DNA of 64,000 nucleotides from Claveliimonas monacensis (GTDB taxonomy: Bacteria > Bacillota > Clostridia > Lachnospirales > Lachnospiraceae): the NCBI RefSeq assembly GCF_014982975.1, contig NZ_JADCKL010000010.1, positions 34,545 to 98,544 on the forward strand, written 5' to 3'. The translations under genes were made by a program, and so were the position numbers. The first letter of the stretch is position 1; each line of letters opens with the position of its first letter. Under the pieces are notes generated by a model. It was not told where the DNA came from, ran no database searches, and saw only the letters and a list, made by a program, of their open reading frames with translations. Below are positions 38,373-45,837 of this stretch, piece after piece.

Positions 38373-39629
38373 TCAATTTGTTCTGAATGATTTGCCGCTT
38401 TCGCTGCCAGCTGCCGCCTCCAGGATTCTCCCGCAGACTGCTTTCCATGAAATCCGGTCCAGATCCGGTCCGTGCACCTGCTCCGCGCAGATGCTTTCTC
38501 CGATCTTCTCTGCCAGCTTCCTCTCAAAGACAGGCAGATCCTCCGGGCAGGGCTCGGCCCCCCGCCTCATCCGGGGAGGCTCTACATAGAAGACAGGTGC
38601 GTGAGACACATAGGTTTCCATGAAGGGGCGGATCCCCGGCAGATCTGTCACCACCACCTTGCAGCCGCAGGCAAGCGCCTCCATGACAGTAAGGGGCAGT
38701 CCCTCATAGAAAGACGGCAGCACAAAGACATCGCTTTCATTGTACACATCCGCCAGCTTTTCCTGGGGCAGCCTGCCGGCAAAAATGACCGGACAGGGAC
38801 ACGCCTCCGCCAGAGTGCGTATCCTGCCCAGCTCACCCTCGTCTCCATTCCCTCCGGCCAGCGTAAGCTGCAGCTCTCTTCCTCCTGTCTCCACCAGGGC
38901 CAGGCTGCGGATCAGGCTTGCCACTCCCTTTTCCTGGCTCACCTTCCCCGCAAACGCAATGCGAACAGGGTGTGATGTCCCGCCATCATTCGCCTTTTCT
39001 TCTTCCATTGCTCTGTCTGCTTTCCTGAAAAAAATGCGGTCATTGTAGCCTGTTCCCGCTATGTGCACCCGGCTCTCCTCCACTTTGTACATCTCCAGGA
39101 TCTCTTCTTTCTGCGCCTGGTGGAGGGCAAAAATGCCGTCCAGCTCTCTCATGTGCTCACAGATAAAATCTCTCTGGAGATCATGTTTTTTCATCTGCCG
39201 CAGATCCGTGTTGTGACAGAAACCGTATACAGGAATCTCACGCGCACAGTCCCGCACAAGGGCTGTGACAAGGTACAGATGATGGCAAAGGATCAGATCC
39301 GGATGAAAAGACTCCACCGCTTCTTTGATCTTACGGCGGAAAACCTCCATATAGACGCGGACCATCCGGTCATCCATAGTACTGTAGACCGTGCTCTCGT
39401 AGGGCATCTTGTCAGACATCCCGGGGATGGCAAAGGGCAGTTCCTCTGACCGGAAGTATACAGGAAAGAAGTCCACGCCTCCGGGAAGGCGGACCTCATC
39501 TTCCCGGTATACCCCGGCAAGGACCGCCTGCACATGTCCCTCGCGGCCCAGCTCCCGCACCACCTCTGTAAGATAGACCCCGCTTCCGGTACTGTCCGGC
39601 TTCTGTGCGGTAACGCTCAAGATCCTCAT
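38373..39629 (-). CDS. Glycosyltransferase family 4 protein
   Basis: The 418-residue GT-B enzyme has the N-terminal glycine-rich loop (GSGVYLTEVVRELGREGH) and the C-terminal donor-binding motif FVLPSFYEGLPLTVMEALACG with EX7E glutamates. It transfers sugar from a nucleotide donor to an unknown acceptor in the cytosol. Its ATG overlaps the folA stop by 4 bases. Linkage to folate genes has no obvious metabolic reason. Confidence 0.87.
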   Translation of the reverse strand: MRILSVTAQKPDSTGSGVYLTEVVRELGREGHVQAVLAGVYREDEVRLPGGVDFFPVYFRSEELPFAIPGMSDKMPYESTVYSTMDDRMVRVYMEVFRRKIKEAVESFHPDLILCHHLYLVTALVRDCAREIPVYGFCHNTDLRQMKKHDLQRDFICEHMRELDGIFALHQAQKEEILEMYKVEESRVHIAGTGYNDRIFFRKADRAMEEEKANDGGTSHPVRIAFAGKVSQEKGVASLIRSLALVETGGRELQLTLAGGNGDEGELGRIRTLAEACPCPVIFAGRLPQEKLADVYNESDVFVLPSFYEGLPLTVMEALACGCKVVVTDLPGIRPFMETYVSHAPVFYVEPPRMRRGAEPCPEDLPVFERKLAEKIGESICAEQVHGPDLDRISWKAVCGRILEAAAGSESGKSFRTN

Positions 39630-40126
39630 TTTCCCCCGGCGATCCTTTCATAGACAGTAAAATAATACTCCAGATCAAAATAGGTCTGCTCGTCACTTGT
39701 CTTGGTCATCTTCCACTCCGGGTCCACATCCAGATCCGGGAACCATGTATCCGCGTCATAGGCATGATCCGTCCTGGTCACATAGGCCTTCCTGCACCAT
39801 GGAAGAAGGCTTCTGTAGATGCTCTCCCCTCCGATGACAAAAATATCCTTCCTGGCATATTTTTTCAGTTCTTCCATAAGCTCTTCCATAGAGTGGACGA
39901 TGACAGCATCCCCCGCCTTATAGTCGGGATCTGTGGTGAGCACAATGTTGGTCCGGTTCTTCAGGGGCTGCCCTCCCGGAAAGCTCTCCAGCGTCTTTCT
40001 CCCCATGACCACTATTTTTCCTGTGGTTGTCTCCCGAAAAAATTTCATATCCTGGGGAATGCTGACAAGGAGTTTGTTATCCTTGCCAATGGCCCAGTTT
40101 TTATCTACATTTACGATCAGATTCAT
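39626..40126 (-). CDS. folA: Dihydrofolate reductase
   Basis: The 166-residue enzyme starts MNLIVNVDKNWAIGKDNKLL, has the active-site acidic residue in IPQDMKFFRETT, and the NADPH-binding VVMGRKTLESFPGGQPL. It regenerates tetrahydrofolate consumed by thymidylate synthase, encoded directly upstream. Confidence 0.97.
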   Translation of the reverse strand: MNLIVNVDKNWAIGKDNKLLVSIPQDMKFFRETTTGKIVVMGRKTLESFPGGQPLKNRTNIVLTTDPDYKAGDAVIVHSMEELMEELKKYARKDIFVIGGESIYRSLLPWCRKAYVTRTDHAYDADTWFPDLDVDPEWKMTKTSDEQTYFDLEYYFTVYERIAGGK

Positions 40127-40153
40127 AGCATCCTCCCTATTTTCTCCCCTGTT

Positions 40154-41002
40154 TTAGATAGCCACCGGTATATTTTTGATCTGCTCATGTGTCTGATAAT
40201 CGATGAGCTTCACATCCTCCGGTGTAAAGTCGTAGAAGTCTTTGACCTCCGGATTGAGCCAGAATCCGGGCGCCGGAAGGGGTTCCCTGGCGATCAGTTC
40301 CTCCACCATGGGGATGTGGCGGTCGTAAATGTGGGCGTCTGCGATCACGTGAACCAGCTCTCCCACCTGCATATCACAGACCTGAGCCAGCATATGCAGA
40401 AGCACTGCATACTGGCACACATTCCAGTTGTTTGCCGTCAGCACATCCTGGGAGCGCTGGTTCAGAATCCCGTTCAGCGTGAGTCTGTTACTGTCCTTTT
40501 CCTTGGTCACGTTGAAGGTCATGCTGTAGGCACATGGATAAAGACCCATCTCATGGAGATCCTGATGCACGTACATGTTTGTCATGATGCGCCTGCTGTA
40601 TGGGTTGTGTTTCAGGTCATAGATCACCCGGTCCACCTGGTCCATCATCCCCTCCTTATACTGATGTTTCACCTGCATCTGATAGCCGTAGGCTTTCCCG
40701 ATAGACCCGTTCTCGTCAGCCCAGCTGTCCCAGATGTGGGAGTGGAGATCGTGGATATTGTTGGATTTTCTCTGCCAGATCCACAAAAGCTCGTCCGTGC
40801 AGCTCTTGATGGCTGTCCGGCGAAGGGTGAGAGCCGGGAACTCCTTTGACAGGTCATATCTGTTTACCACGCCAAACTTCTTGACTGTGTAAGCCGGTGT
40901 TCCGTCCTCCCACACGGGGCGCACCTTCTCCCCTTCCGTGCTGGTGCCGTTGTCTATGATATCCCGGCACATATGAATAAATACCTGATCTGCGTAACTC
41001 AT
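40154..41002 (-). CDS. thyA: Thymidylate synthase
   Basis: The 282-residue enzyme has the catalytic cysteine in LYPCAYSM and the substrate motif LNQRSQDVLTANNWNVCQYA. It methylates dUMP to dTMP using methylene-tetrahydrofolate. First gene of thyA-folA-glycosyltransferase-PHP; a promoter lies at 41073-41101. Confidence 0.97.
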   Translation of the reverse strand: MSYADQVFIHMCRDIIDNGTSTEGEKVRPVWEDGTPAYTVKKFGVVNRYDLSKEFPALTLRRTAIKSCTDELLWIWQRKSNNIHDLHSHIWDSWADENGSIGKAYGYQMQVKHQYKEGMMDQVDRVIYDLKHNPYSRRIMTNMYVHQDLHEMGLYPCAYSMTFNVTKEKDSNRLTLNGILNQRSQDVLTANNWNVCQYAVLLHMLAQVCDMQVGELVHVIADAHIYDRHIPMVEELIAREPLPAPGFWLNPEVKDFYDFTPEDVKLIDYQTHEQIKNIPVAI

Positions 41003-41072
41003 ATCATCCTCCGTTATCTGCCCTGATTTTTTCGCCTGTTTGCCAGGCTACTTTTTTTCGGGCGCTATGAAT

Positions 41073-41101
41073 ATTATAGCAGTTCAGGACTTCTTGTTCA
41101 A
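41073..41101 (-). promoter_or_regulatory. Promoter of the thyA operon
   Basis: On the minus strand TTGAAC (41096-41101) and TATAAT (41073-41078) are spaced by 17 bases. The leader contains a small stem GCCTG/CAGGC of unknown meaning. Confidence 0.8.
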
Positions 41102-41129
41102 CCATTGGTTCCCTGCGCCAGATCCTTAA

Positions 41130-41411
41130 CTAGCCGAAGCACTCTTTCAGAATGCCATCCAGGGCGCTGGCGCTGCTGCTGTGTGATCTCTCCACCCGCA
41201 CATCATAACGCTCTGCTTCTTTGAGGGCACAGTGGACCATCTTGTGCGCCACAGTGGACGTGAACAGGATGATCAGATCCGGCTGCCCGATCTGTGTCTT
41301 CAGATTGCCGGCCATCCTTGTAAACACCTTTGCCTTACATTTATATTTCCTGCATATCTCTTTGTACTGACATTCCATCCGCTCATTTCCGCCTATGATG
41401 ACAACGCTCAT
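41130..41411 (-). CDS. DUF2325 domain protein
   Basis: The 93-residue protein fits DUF2325 (start MSVVIIGGNERMECQYKEIC, then DLIILFTSTVAHKMVHCALKEA and a serine-rich SHSSSASAL). The fold is Rossmann-like and the function is unknown. It is the last gene of a Fur-controlled operon with DUF3793 and flavodoxin, so a role in the iron-starvation response is inferred. The ribosome-binding site AAAGGAG lies upstream. Confidence 0.82.
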   Translation of the reverse strand: MSVVIIGGNERMECQYKEICRKYKCKAKVFTRMAGNLKTQIGQPDLIILFTSTVAHKMVHCALKEAERYDVRVERSHSSSASALDGILKECFG

Positions 41412-41462
41412 GCCCGCGCTCCTTTCTCCCGGTTATGGGTGCCTCTTCCATTCTGAGTGCCG

Positions 41463-41897
41463 TTATTGTGCCGCGTTCGCCAGAGTTTCCCCGGCTTTTT
41501 CGCAGGCCTCCAGCGCCTCCTTATCAGGCGCCTCGTTTGCGATCACACCCTGTCCGCCGACAAGCTCTGCTCCGGCTGCTTTCATCCTGTCTTCCCAGGT
41601 GCGCATCCATTCGCCGTCACCCCAGCCGTAGGAACCAAAGAGAAGGATCTTCTTCCCGGAAACCAGTCCCTCTAAGGCCTGTACAAAAGGCTCCATCTCC
41701 AGTTCTTCCAGCTCTTCCGCCCCCATAGAAGGGCATCCCAGGGCAAATGCATCCTCTGCCGCTATCTTTGCCGGATCTGCCTGGTCGACTGGCAGAAGCT
41801 CAGCCTCTGCTCCGCCTTTCACAATCCCTCTGGCAACAGCCTCCGCCATGGCCTGTGTGTTTCCTGTTCCACTCCAATATACAACTGCTATGCTCAT
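41463..41897 (-). CDS. Flavodoxin
   Basis: The 144-residue protein has the FMN phosphate-binding loop WSGTGNTQAMAEAV and the LFGSYGWGDGEWM loop of clostridial short-chain flavodoxins. It is a low-potential electron carrier that replaces ferredoxin when iron is scarce, consistent with two Fur boxes before the operon. Confidence 0.96.
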   Translation of the reverse strand: MSIAVVYWSGTGNTQAMAEAVARGIVKGGAEAELLPVDQADPAKIAAEDAFALGCPSMGAEELEELEMEPFVQALEGLVSGKKILLFGSYGWGDGEWMRTWEDRMKAAGAELVGGQGVIANEAPDKEALEACEKAGETLANAAQ

Positions 41898-41929
41898 ATT
41901 CTTGTATCCTCCTTTTTTTCAGAAATAAA

Positions 41930-42526
41930 TCAGGCTGCCTGTACGGCAATCTCACGCATCTTTCTCCCCTGGAGAAGCTCCCGCACCGCACAGTCCCTGG
42001 CATGATCATAGGCCCGGAACAATGCCTGCGCCCCGTCCGGATCGTGATACACTTTCCAGTAACCTGACAGCAGATAATCTTTTCCGTCATTTCGGATAAA
42101 ACCTTCCACATCGGCCAGAGGGTAATCCAGGAAAACGCCGATCTCGTGAGGAAAGACCGTCTCCTGTCCGGCATACATGCCGATCCTGTCTGCCAGTCTC
42201 TCCAGCAGTTTTTCAGCAGATCCCTCCCGGTATCCAAAATCCGCAAGAAAATCCACATTTTCCCTGCGGCTTATATGCCGTTCAAAACTGACCTTCCTGT
42301 ACAGGAATACAAGGCATCTGTCTTTTCTTACAGCAAGCACCTTGTAAGATATCCCCGTCCCCGCCAGTAGTTTTTTCAGCATCTTTCCGTCATGTGCGGG
42401 CAGATTTGTAATGGCAGAGGCCTTGATCCCCTTCAGAAAAGGGGCGCACTGCAATACAAGCTGTGACTGGAGCTTTCTCTCCCTGTCACTTTCTGATAAG
42501 AGATATGAGATCACTTCAACTGGCAT
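41930..42526 (-). CDS. DUF3793 family protein
   Basis: The 198-residue protein fits DUF3793: QLVLQCAPFLKGIKASAITNL at the start, VYRKV-like FLYRKVSF, then HEIGVFLDYPLADVEGFI and GYWKVYHDPDGAQ. Biochemical function is unknown. In clostridia it recurs beside flavodoxin genes. It is first in an operon of three behind a Fur-type promoter, and AAGGAGG precedes its ATG. Confidence 0.88.
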   Translation of the reverse strand: MPVEVISYLLSESDRERKLQSQLVLQCAPFLKGIKASAITNLPAHDGKMLKKLLAGTGISYKVLAVRKDRCLVFLYRKVSFERHISRRENVDFLADFGYREGSAEKLLERLADRIGMYAGQETVFPHEIGVFLDYPLADVEGFIRNDGKDYLLSGYWKVYHDPDGAQALFRAYDHARDCAVRELLQGRKMREIAVQAA

Positions 42527-42541
42527 TGGTTCCTCCTTTTT

Positions 42542-42598
42542 TGAAATTGATTATCATTTGCTTTTTGTTACTATAGCACAGTTGAAAATGGTTTTCAA
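42542..42598 (-). promoter_or_regulatory. Iron-responsive promoter with two Fur boxes
   Basis: On the minus strand TTGAAA (42593-42598) and TATAGT (42570-42575) are spaced by 17 bases. TGAAATTGATTATCA (42542-42556) matches the 7-1-7 Fur box TGATAATGATTATCA at 13 of 15 positions and sits downstream of the -10. TGAAAATGGTTTTCA (42583-42597) matches 12 of 15 and covers the -35. This fits repression by Fur with iron. Confidence 0.82.
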
Positions 42599-42683
42599 TA
42601 TCTTTGTTGATAAGTTTTCTCATTCACCTCTTTTCAGAAGAATCCACACGTCCCGGGGGCCCTTCATTCCGGGCAATAAAAAA

Positions 42684-42711
42684 GTGGCTGCATCCCCTAA
42701 GGATCAGCCAC
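42684..42711 (-). terminator. Terminator overlapping the marR stop codon
   Basis: GTGGCTG/CAGCCAC pair with an inner GATCC/GGAT stem, followed on the minus strand by six T residues. The hairpin contains the last codons of marR. Confidence 0.88.
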
Positions 42712-43128
42712 ATTATAGAGCACTTTGTCCAGCATCTTTCGCAATGCCTGCACTTCTTTTTTTGTCATGCCGATAGTCAGCCTCTTATCGACCTTTTTGC
42801 GGTCTGCTTCCATCCTTCTGCGGATATCGTAGGCTTTCTCTGTCAGATAAATATTTTTGCAGCGCTTGTCTTTTGTACTTGGAACGATGAGGATATACCC
42901 CTTCTCGTCCAGCCGCTTCAGCAGTCCTGTCACAGTCGGATTTTTCAGGCTGAGGGCACGCTCCACATCCTTCTGGTTGATTTCCTCCTTCCGGCTGTGG
43001 AACAGATAATCCAGCACCGCACACTGGGACGCTGTGATCCCAAGAGTGCGCAGGCTGTTATTGACCTCTTTTTCATATACATTGTTGATCTGTTTAAACA
43101 GAAAACCAAGGGGGAGTTTTTCCTGCAT
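42697..43128 (-). CDS. MarR family transcriptional regulator
   Basis: The 143-residue winged-helix protein has the recognition helix region NQKDVERALSLKNPTVTGLLKRLDEKGYI and the wing with VPSTKDKRCKNIYLT. It lies 15 bases after the folT stop and is probably cotranscribed under the tetrahydrofolate riboswitch. The ligand is unknown. Confidence 0.93.
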   Translation of the reverse strand: MQEKLPLGFLFKQINNVYEKEVNNSLRTLGITASQCAVLDYLFHSRKEEINQKDVERALSLKNPTVTGLLKRLDEKGYILIVPSTKDKRCKNIYLTEKAYDIRRRMEADRKKVDKRLTIGMTKKEVQALRKMLDKVLYNVADP

Positions 43129-43143
43129 ACGATCATCCTTTCA

Positions 43144-43707
43144 CTATTTCGCAGCTCCCTGCAGTCCATGAAACGCTCTCGCACGCCCCAGCACTCTGGC
43201 AATGGCGTAGTAGAGCAGGATATCTATGGGAAGAAGAATGGCCTCCTTCAGGATCCTGGCCGGCAGAAGCGCCCCGAAAGCACTGCCGTAGAGCACGGTC
43301 AGCCAGTATGTATTCAGGAGCAGATTGACAAACACCGTCACCAGCGTGTTGGCCACAATGACTCTCTTCAGGCTGAGAGGCCTTTTATAGAGCACTACCC
43401 CGTAGATCACGCCGCCCAGCAGTGCACTCACTGTAAATCCGGGGAAGAAGGCCCCCACTGGCTTTACAAGATACTTGGCAATGTCTGCCAGAGCGGCCAG
43501 CAGCCCTCCTGCCGCAGGCCCAAAAAGCATGCCTGTCAGCTCATTGGGGATAAAGGCAAAGCCGATCTTCAGGAAATCCCCCACCTGCACAGTGGCGTAA
43601 AAGCCCAACACCACAGCCAGGGCCAGCATCATAGCCATAACCGAAAGTTTTCTCACATCCTGCAGCTCTCCGAGAGAGTCCGCAAACATCTGTCTCATTT
43701 TTTTCAT
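43144..43707 (-). CDS. folT: Folate ECF transporter substrate-binding S component
   Basis: The 187-residue protein has about six helices (VMAMMLALAVVLGFYA, GAAGGLLAALADIAKYLV and so on) and the short N-terminus of ECF S components. The tetrahydrofolate riboswitch upstream assigns folate as substrate. S components work with a shared EcfAA'T energising module encoded elsewhere. Confidence 0.92.
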   Translation of the reverse strand: MKKMRQMFADSLGELQDVRKLSVMAMMLALAVVLGFYATVQVGDFLKIGFAFIPNELTGMLFGPAAGGLLAALADIAKYLVKPVGAFFPGFTVSALLGGVIYGVVLYKRPLSLKRVIVANTLVTVFVNLLLNTYWLTVLYGSAFGALLPARILKEAILLPIDILLYYAIARVLGRARAFHGLQGAAK

Positions 43708-43773
43708 AAAAAATACCTCCTTTCGAAGTAGTCCTTAAAGCTACCCATAAGCAGGCATTTTCTGTCTATGTGT

Positions 43774-43874
43774 AGCAGCGGGATGCGGAATATGCACCGC
43801 AAGCACTCTTGCTTTTCGTCCGGCTGGCAACTCCCCGTCCATCCGGCACTTAACGCGCATCTTCCTACTCTGCT
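43774..43874 (-). promoter_or_regulatory. Tetrahydrofolate (THF) riboswitch
   Basis: The minus strand carries the hallmark GCGCGTTAAGTG near the 5' part, a central long-range stem-loop, and the 3' GCGGTGCATATTCCGCATCC with closing stem AGCAG/CTGCT. This matches the THF-I riboswitch layout. It precedes folT and should lower uptake when reduced folates are plentiful. How it acts (terminator or ribosome-binding site masking) is not clear; a weak stem GTAGC/GACTAC lies between it and GGAGG. Confidence 0.93.
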
Positions 43875-43900
43875 TCGTCTGTTCTATTGTTTACCGGCTC

Positions 43901-43930
43901 ATTGTAACACACTTCCCCCTACTCTGTCCA
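43901..43930 (-). promoter_or_regulatory. Promoter of folT-marR
   Basis: On the minus strand TGGACA (43925-43930) and TACAAT (43901-43906) are spaced by 18 bases, with the transcription start just ahead of the THF riboswitch. Confidence 0.65.
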
Positions 43931-43931
43931 G

Positions 43932-43962
43932 CCCCGTCCGCTTCTAACCCCGTCCGCTTCTA
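43932..43962. repeat. Tandem 16-base repeat over the hom stop codon
   Basis: CCCCGTCCGCTTCTA occurs at 43932-43946 and again at 43948-43962, a period of 16. The second copy contains the hom stop codon (43960-43962). It appears to be a simple duplication just before the folT promoter. Confidence 0.85.
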
Positions 43963-45246
43963 GTAGCTGCGGATCACGCTGCTGACCTCCTGCACTGCTT
44001 CCAGCCTTTTCAGGTCCTCCAGAGCCTCACTCATATGATACTCTTTTACCTCCTCTGTGACAATGACCAGCTCTGCGCTTCCCTTGGTGATCACCTTCTG
44101 CACCACCTTGGAGATGCTCACCTTGTGTCTTCCCAGCTCTCCCGCAATAGACGCCAGCACCCCGGGGCGGTTGGTCACCTGCATACGGATAAAGAATTTA
44201 TTTTTCACGTCCCTGAATTTTTTCACAGGCACGCTTCGGTAGCACCCGCACCCGATCCTTCCCATGCAGCCATACTCCATGTTCCTCATCACATCAATAA
44301 CATCACCGACCACTGCGCTGGCTGTGGGGAATTCGCCGGCTCCGCGCCCGTAGAACATGACATCATCCACTGCATCGCCGTGCACAAACACCGCATTGAA
44401 CGACCCTCTGACCGTGGCAAGAGGATGGTCTTCGGGAAGGAGCATAGGGCAGACGTAGGCTTCCATCTGCCCCCGTCTTTCCCTGGCGATTCCAAGCAGT
44501 TTGATGACACATTCAAATTCCTTTGCGTACTTGATGTCACTGGACGAGATCTTTGTGATCCCCTCTGTATACACATCGTCAAAGACTACCGGAGAGTGAA
44601 AGGCCGTGGATGCCAGGATCGCCACTTTCCGCCCTGCGTCCAGTCCCTCGATATCCGCCGTTGGATCCGCCTCCGCATACCCCAGCTCTTTCGCCCTCTC
44701 GAGGGCCTCATCAAAGTCTTTGTTCTCCTCAAACATTTTGGTCAGGATATAGTTCGTCGTCCCATTGACGATCCCCACCACATCGGAGAGCTCATTGCCT
44801 GCCAGGCACTGCTTCAGAGGCCGGATGATAGGAATACCGCCGGCCACTGCCGCCTCAAAGAGAAGGTCCACACCGTTTTCCTTCGCTGCCGCCAACAGCT
44901 CGCCGCCATGCACCGCTATCAGATCCTTGTTTGCCGTCACCACATTTTTCCCGAACTGCAGCGCCCGCAGGATCATGGTCCTGGCCGGCTCTATGCCTCC
45001 CATGACTTCGATCACAATGGCGATGGAAGGATCATTTACAATTTTCTCAAAATCGTCCGTCAGCAGAGCCGGATCCACGCCCTCTCTCTTTTTATGGATA
45101 TTGTGGACAAGGACAGCGCCTATCTCCATGGATGCCCCTGTCTTGTCCGCCAGCTCGTCTTTCCTTCTCACGAGGAGCTTGTACACGCCTCCTCCCACTG
45201 TTCCAAACCCAAGGAGTGCTGCCCTGATTGTCTTTTGTGTCTTCAT
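43960..45246 (-). CDS. hom: Homoserine dehydrogenase with C-terminal ACT domain
   Basis: From ATG 45246 (GGGAGAGAAGGT upstream) the protein is 428 residues. It has an N-terminal dinucleotide loop LLGFGTVGGGV, the catalytic domain (NGTTNYILTKM, AEADPTADIEG) and an ACT domain (RMQVTNRPGVLASIAGELGRH) for feedback by threonine. It reduces aspartate semialdehyde to homoserine. The frame is open to 45483, but that extension runs antisense through a tRNA gene and is not coding. An extended -10 TGCTATACT lies upstream. Confidence 0.96.
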   Translation of the reverse strand: MKTQKTIRAALLGFGTVGGGVYKLLVRRKDELADKTGASMEIGAVLVHNIHKKREGVDPALLTDDFEKIVNDPSIAIVIEVMGGIEPARTMILRALQFGKNVVTANKDLIAVHGGELLAAAKENGVDLLFEAAVAGGIPIIRPLKQCLAGNELSDVVGIVNGTTNYILTKMFEENKDFDEALERAKELGYAEADPTADIEGLDAGRKVAILASTAFHSPVVFDDVYTEGITKISSSDIKYAKEFECVIKLLGIARERRGQMEAYVCPMLLPEDHPLATVRGSFNAVFVHGDAVDDVMFYGRGAGEFPTASAVVGDVIDVMRNMEYGCMGRIGCGCYRSVPVKKFRDVKNKFFIRMQVTNRPGVLASIAGELGRHKVSISKVVQKVITKGSAELVIVTEEVKEYHMSEALEDLKRLEAVQEVSSVIRSY

Positions 45247-45334
45247 ACCTTCTCTCCCTTCTTTTGTTTCATGGGGTAAAGTATAGCACACTTTAGGGCA
45301 GTGCTCCAGAAAAATAATTTTTTCAAAAATGTTG

Positions 45335-45363
45335 TTGACATTTCCCCAAACATATAGTATAGT
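45335..45363 (+). promoter_or_regulatory. Promoter of the first tRNA-Gly gene
   Basis: TTGACA (45335-45340) and TATAGT (45358-45363) are spaced by 17 bases. Confidence 0.85.
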
Positions 45364-45396
45364 AATTTTTGTTCTGAGAAAACAGAACAGAGAAAT

Positions 45397-45469
45397 GCGA
45401 CAGTGGCTCAGTTGGTAGAGTACGACCTTGCCAAGGTCGGGGTCGCGGGTTCGAGCCCCGTCTGTCGCT
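45397..45469 (+). tRNA. tRNA-Gly (GCC), copy 1
   Basis: The cloverleaf has acceptor stem GCGACAG/CTGTCGC with discriminator T, D arm GCTCAGTTGGTAGAG, anticodon loop CTTGCCAAG with anticodon GCC, and T arm GGTTCGAGCC. CCA is not encoded. It has its own promoter and terminator and is antisense to the spurious extension of hom. Confidence 0.98.
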
Positions 45470-45476
45470 CTTTTAG

Positions 45477-45503
45477 AAGACACAGCTTTGTATGCTGTGT
45501 CTT
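45477..45503 (+). terminator. Terminator of tRNA-Gly copy 1
   Basis: AAGACACAGC/GCTGTGTCTT, 10 pairs with a seven-base loop, is followed by a T run. Confidence 0.92.
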
Positions 45504-45555
45504 TTTTCTTTCTCCAGCTCTCCCAGAGCAGATAAAATATTTTCCTAAAAAAGTA

Positions 45556-45584
45556 TTGACTTTTTCTAATTCCTGTAGTATATT
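45556..45584 (+). promoter_or_regulatory. Promoter of the second tRNA-Gly gene
   Basis: TTGACT (45556-45561) and TATATT (45579-45584) are spaced by 17 bases; it resembles the first promoter but has diverged. Confidence 0.82.
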
Positions 45585-45617
45585 ATTTTTTGTTCCGAGT
45601 GGACAAAATAAACAAAT

Positions 45618-45690
45618 GCGACAGTGGCTCAGTTGGTAGAGTACGACCTTGCCAAGGTCGGGGTCGCGGGTTCGAGCCCCGTCTGTCGCT
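45618..45690 (+). tRNA. tRNA-Gly (GCC), copy 2
   Basis: The 73 bases are identical to copy 1, starting 221 bases downstream, again with anticodon GCC. The flanks differ clearly, so the identity is confined to the gene. Confidence 0.98.
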
Positions 45691-45700
45691 CTAAAAAAGA

Positions 45701-45727
45701 ACGGAAATCTGAATAACAGGTTTCCGT
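45701..45727 (+). terminator. Terminator of tRNA-Gly copy 2
   Basis: ACGGAAA-TCTG and CAGG-TTTCCGT pair with a short loop, followed by seven T residues. Confidence 0.88.
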
Positions 45728-45837
45728 TTTTTTGTATCACTCTCCACGCGCACCGCTCAGGATCTCCCATCATCACAAAGCAGCAGGGACATCTCTGTCA
45801 CGAGATATCCCTGCTGTTCTATTATCCAACCGGAAAA

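Noticed and set aside
45247..45483. N-terminal extension of hom containing ATDGARTRDPDLGK
   Set aside because: It is translation of the antisense strand of the tRNA-Gly gene and its flank; hom has a proper ribosome-binding site at 45246. The same artefact appears opposite the second tRNA gene.
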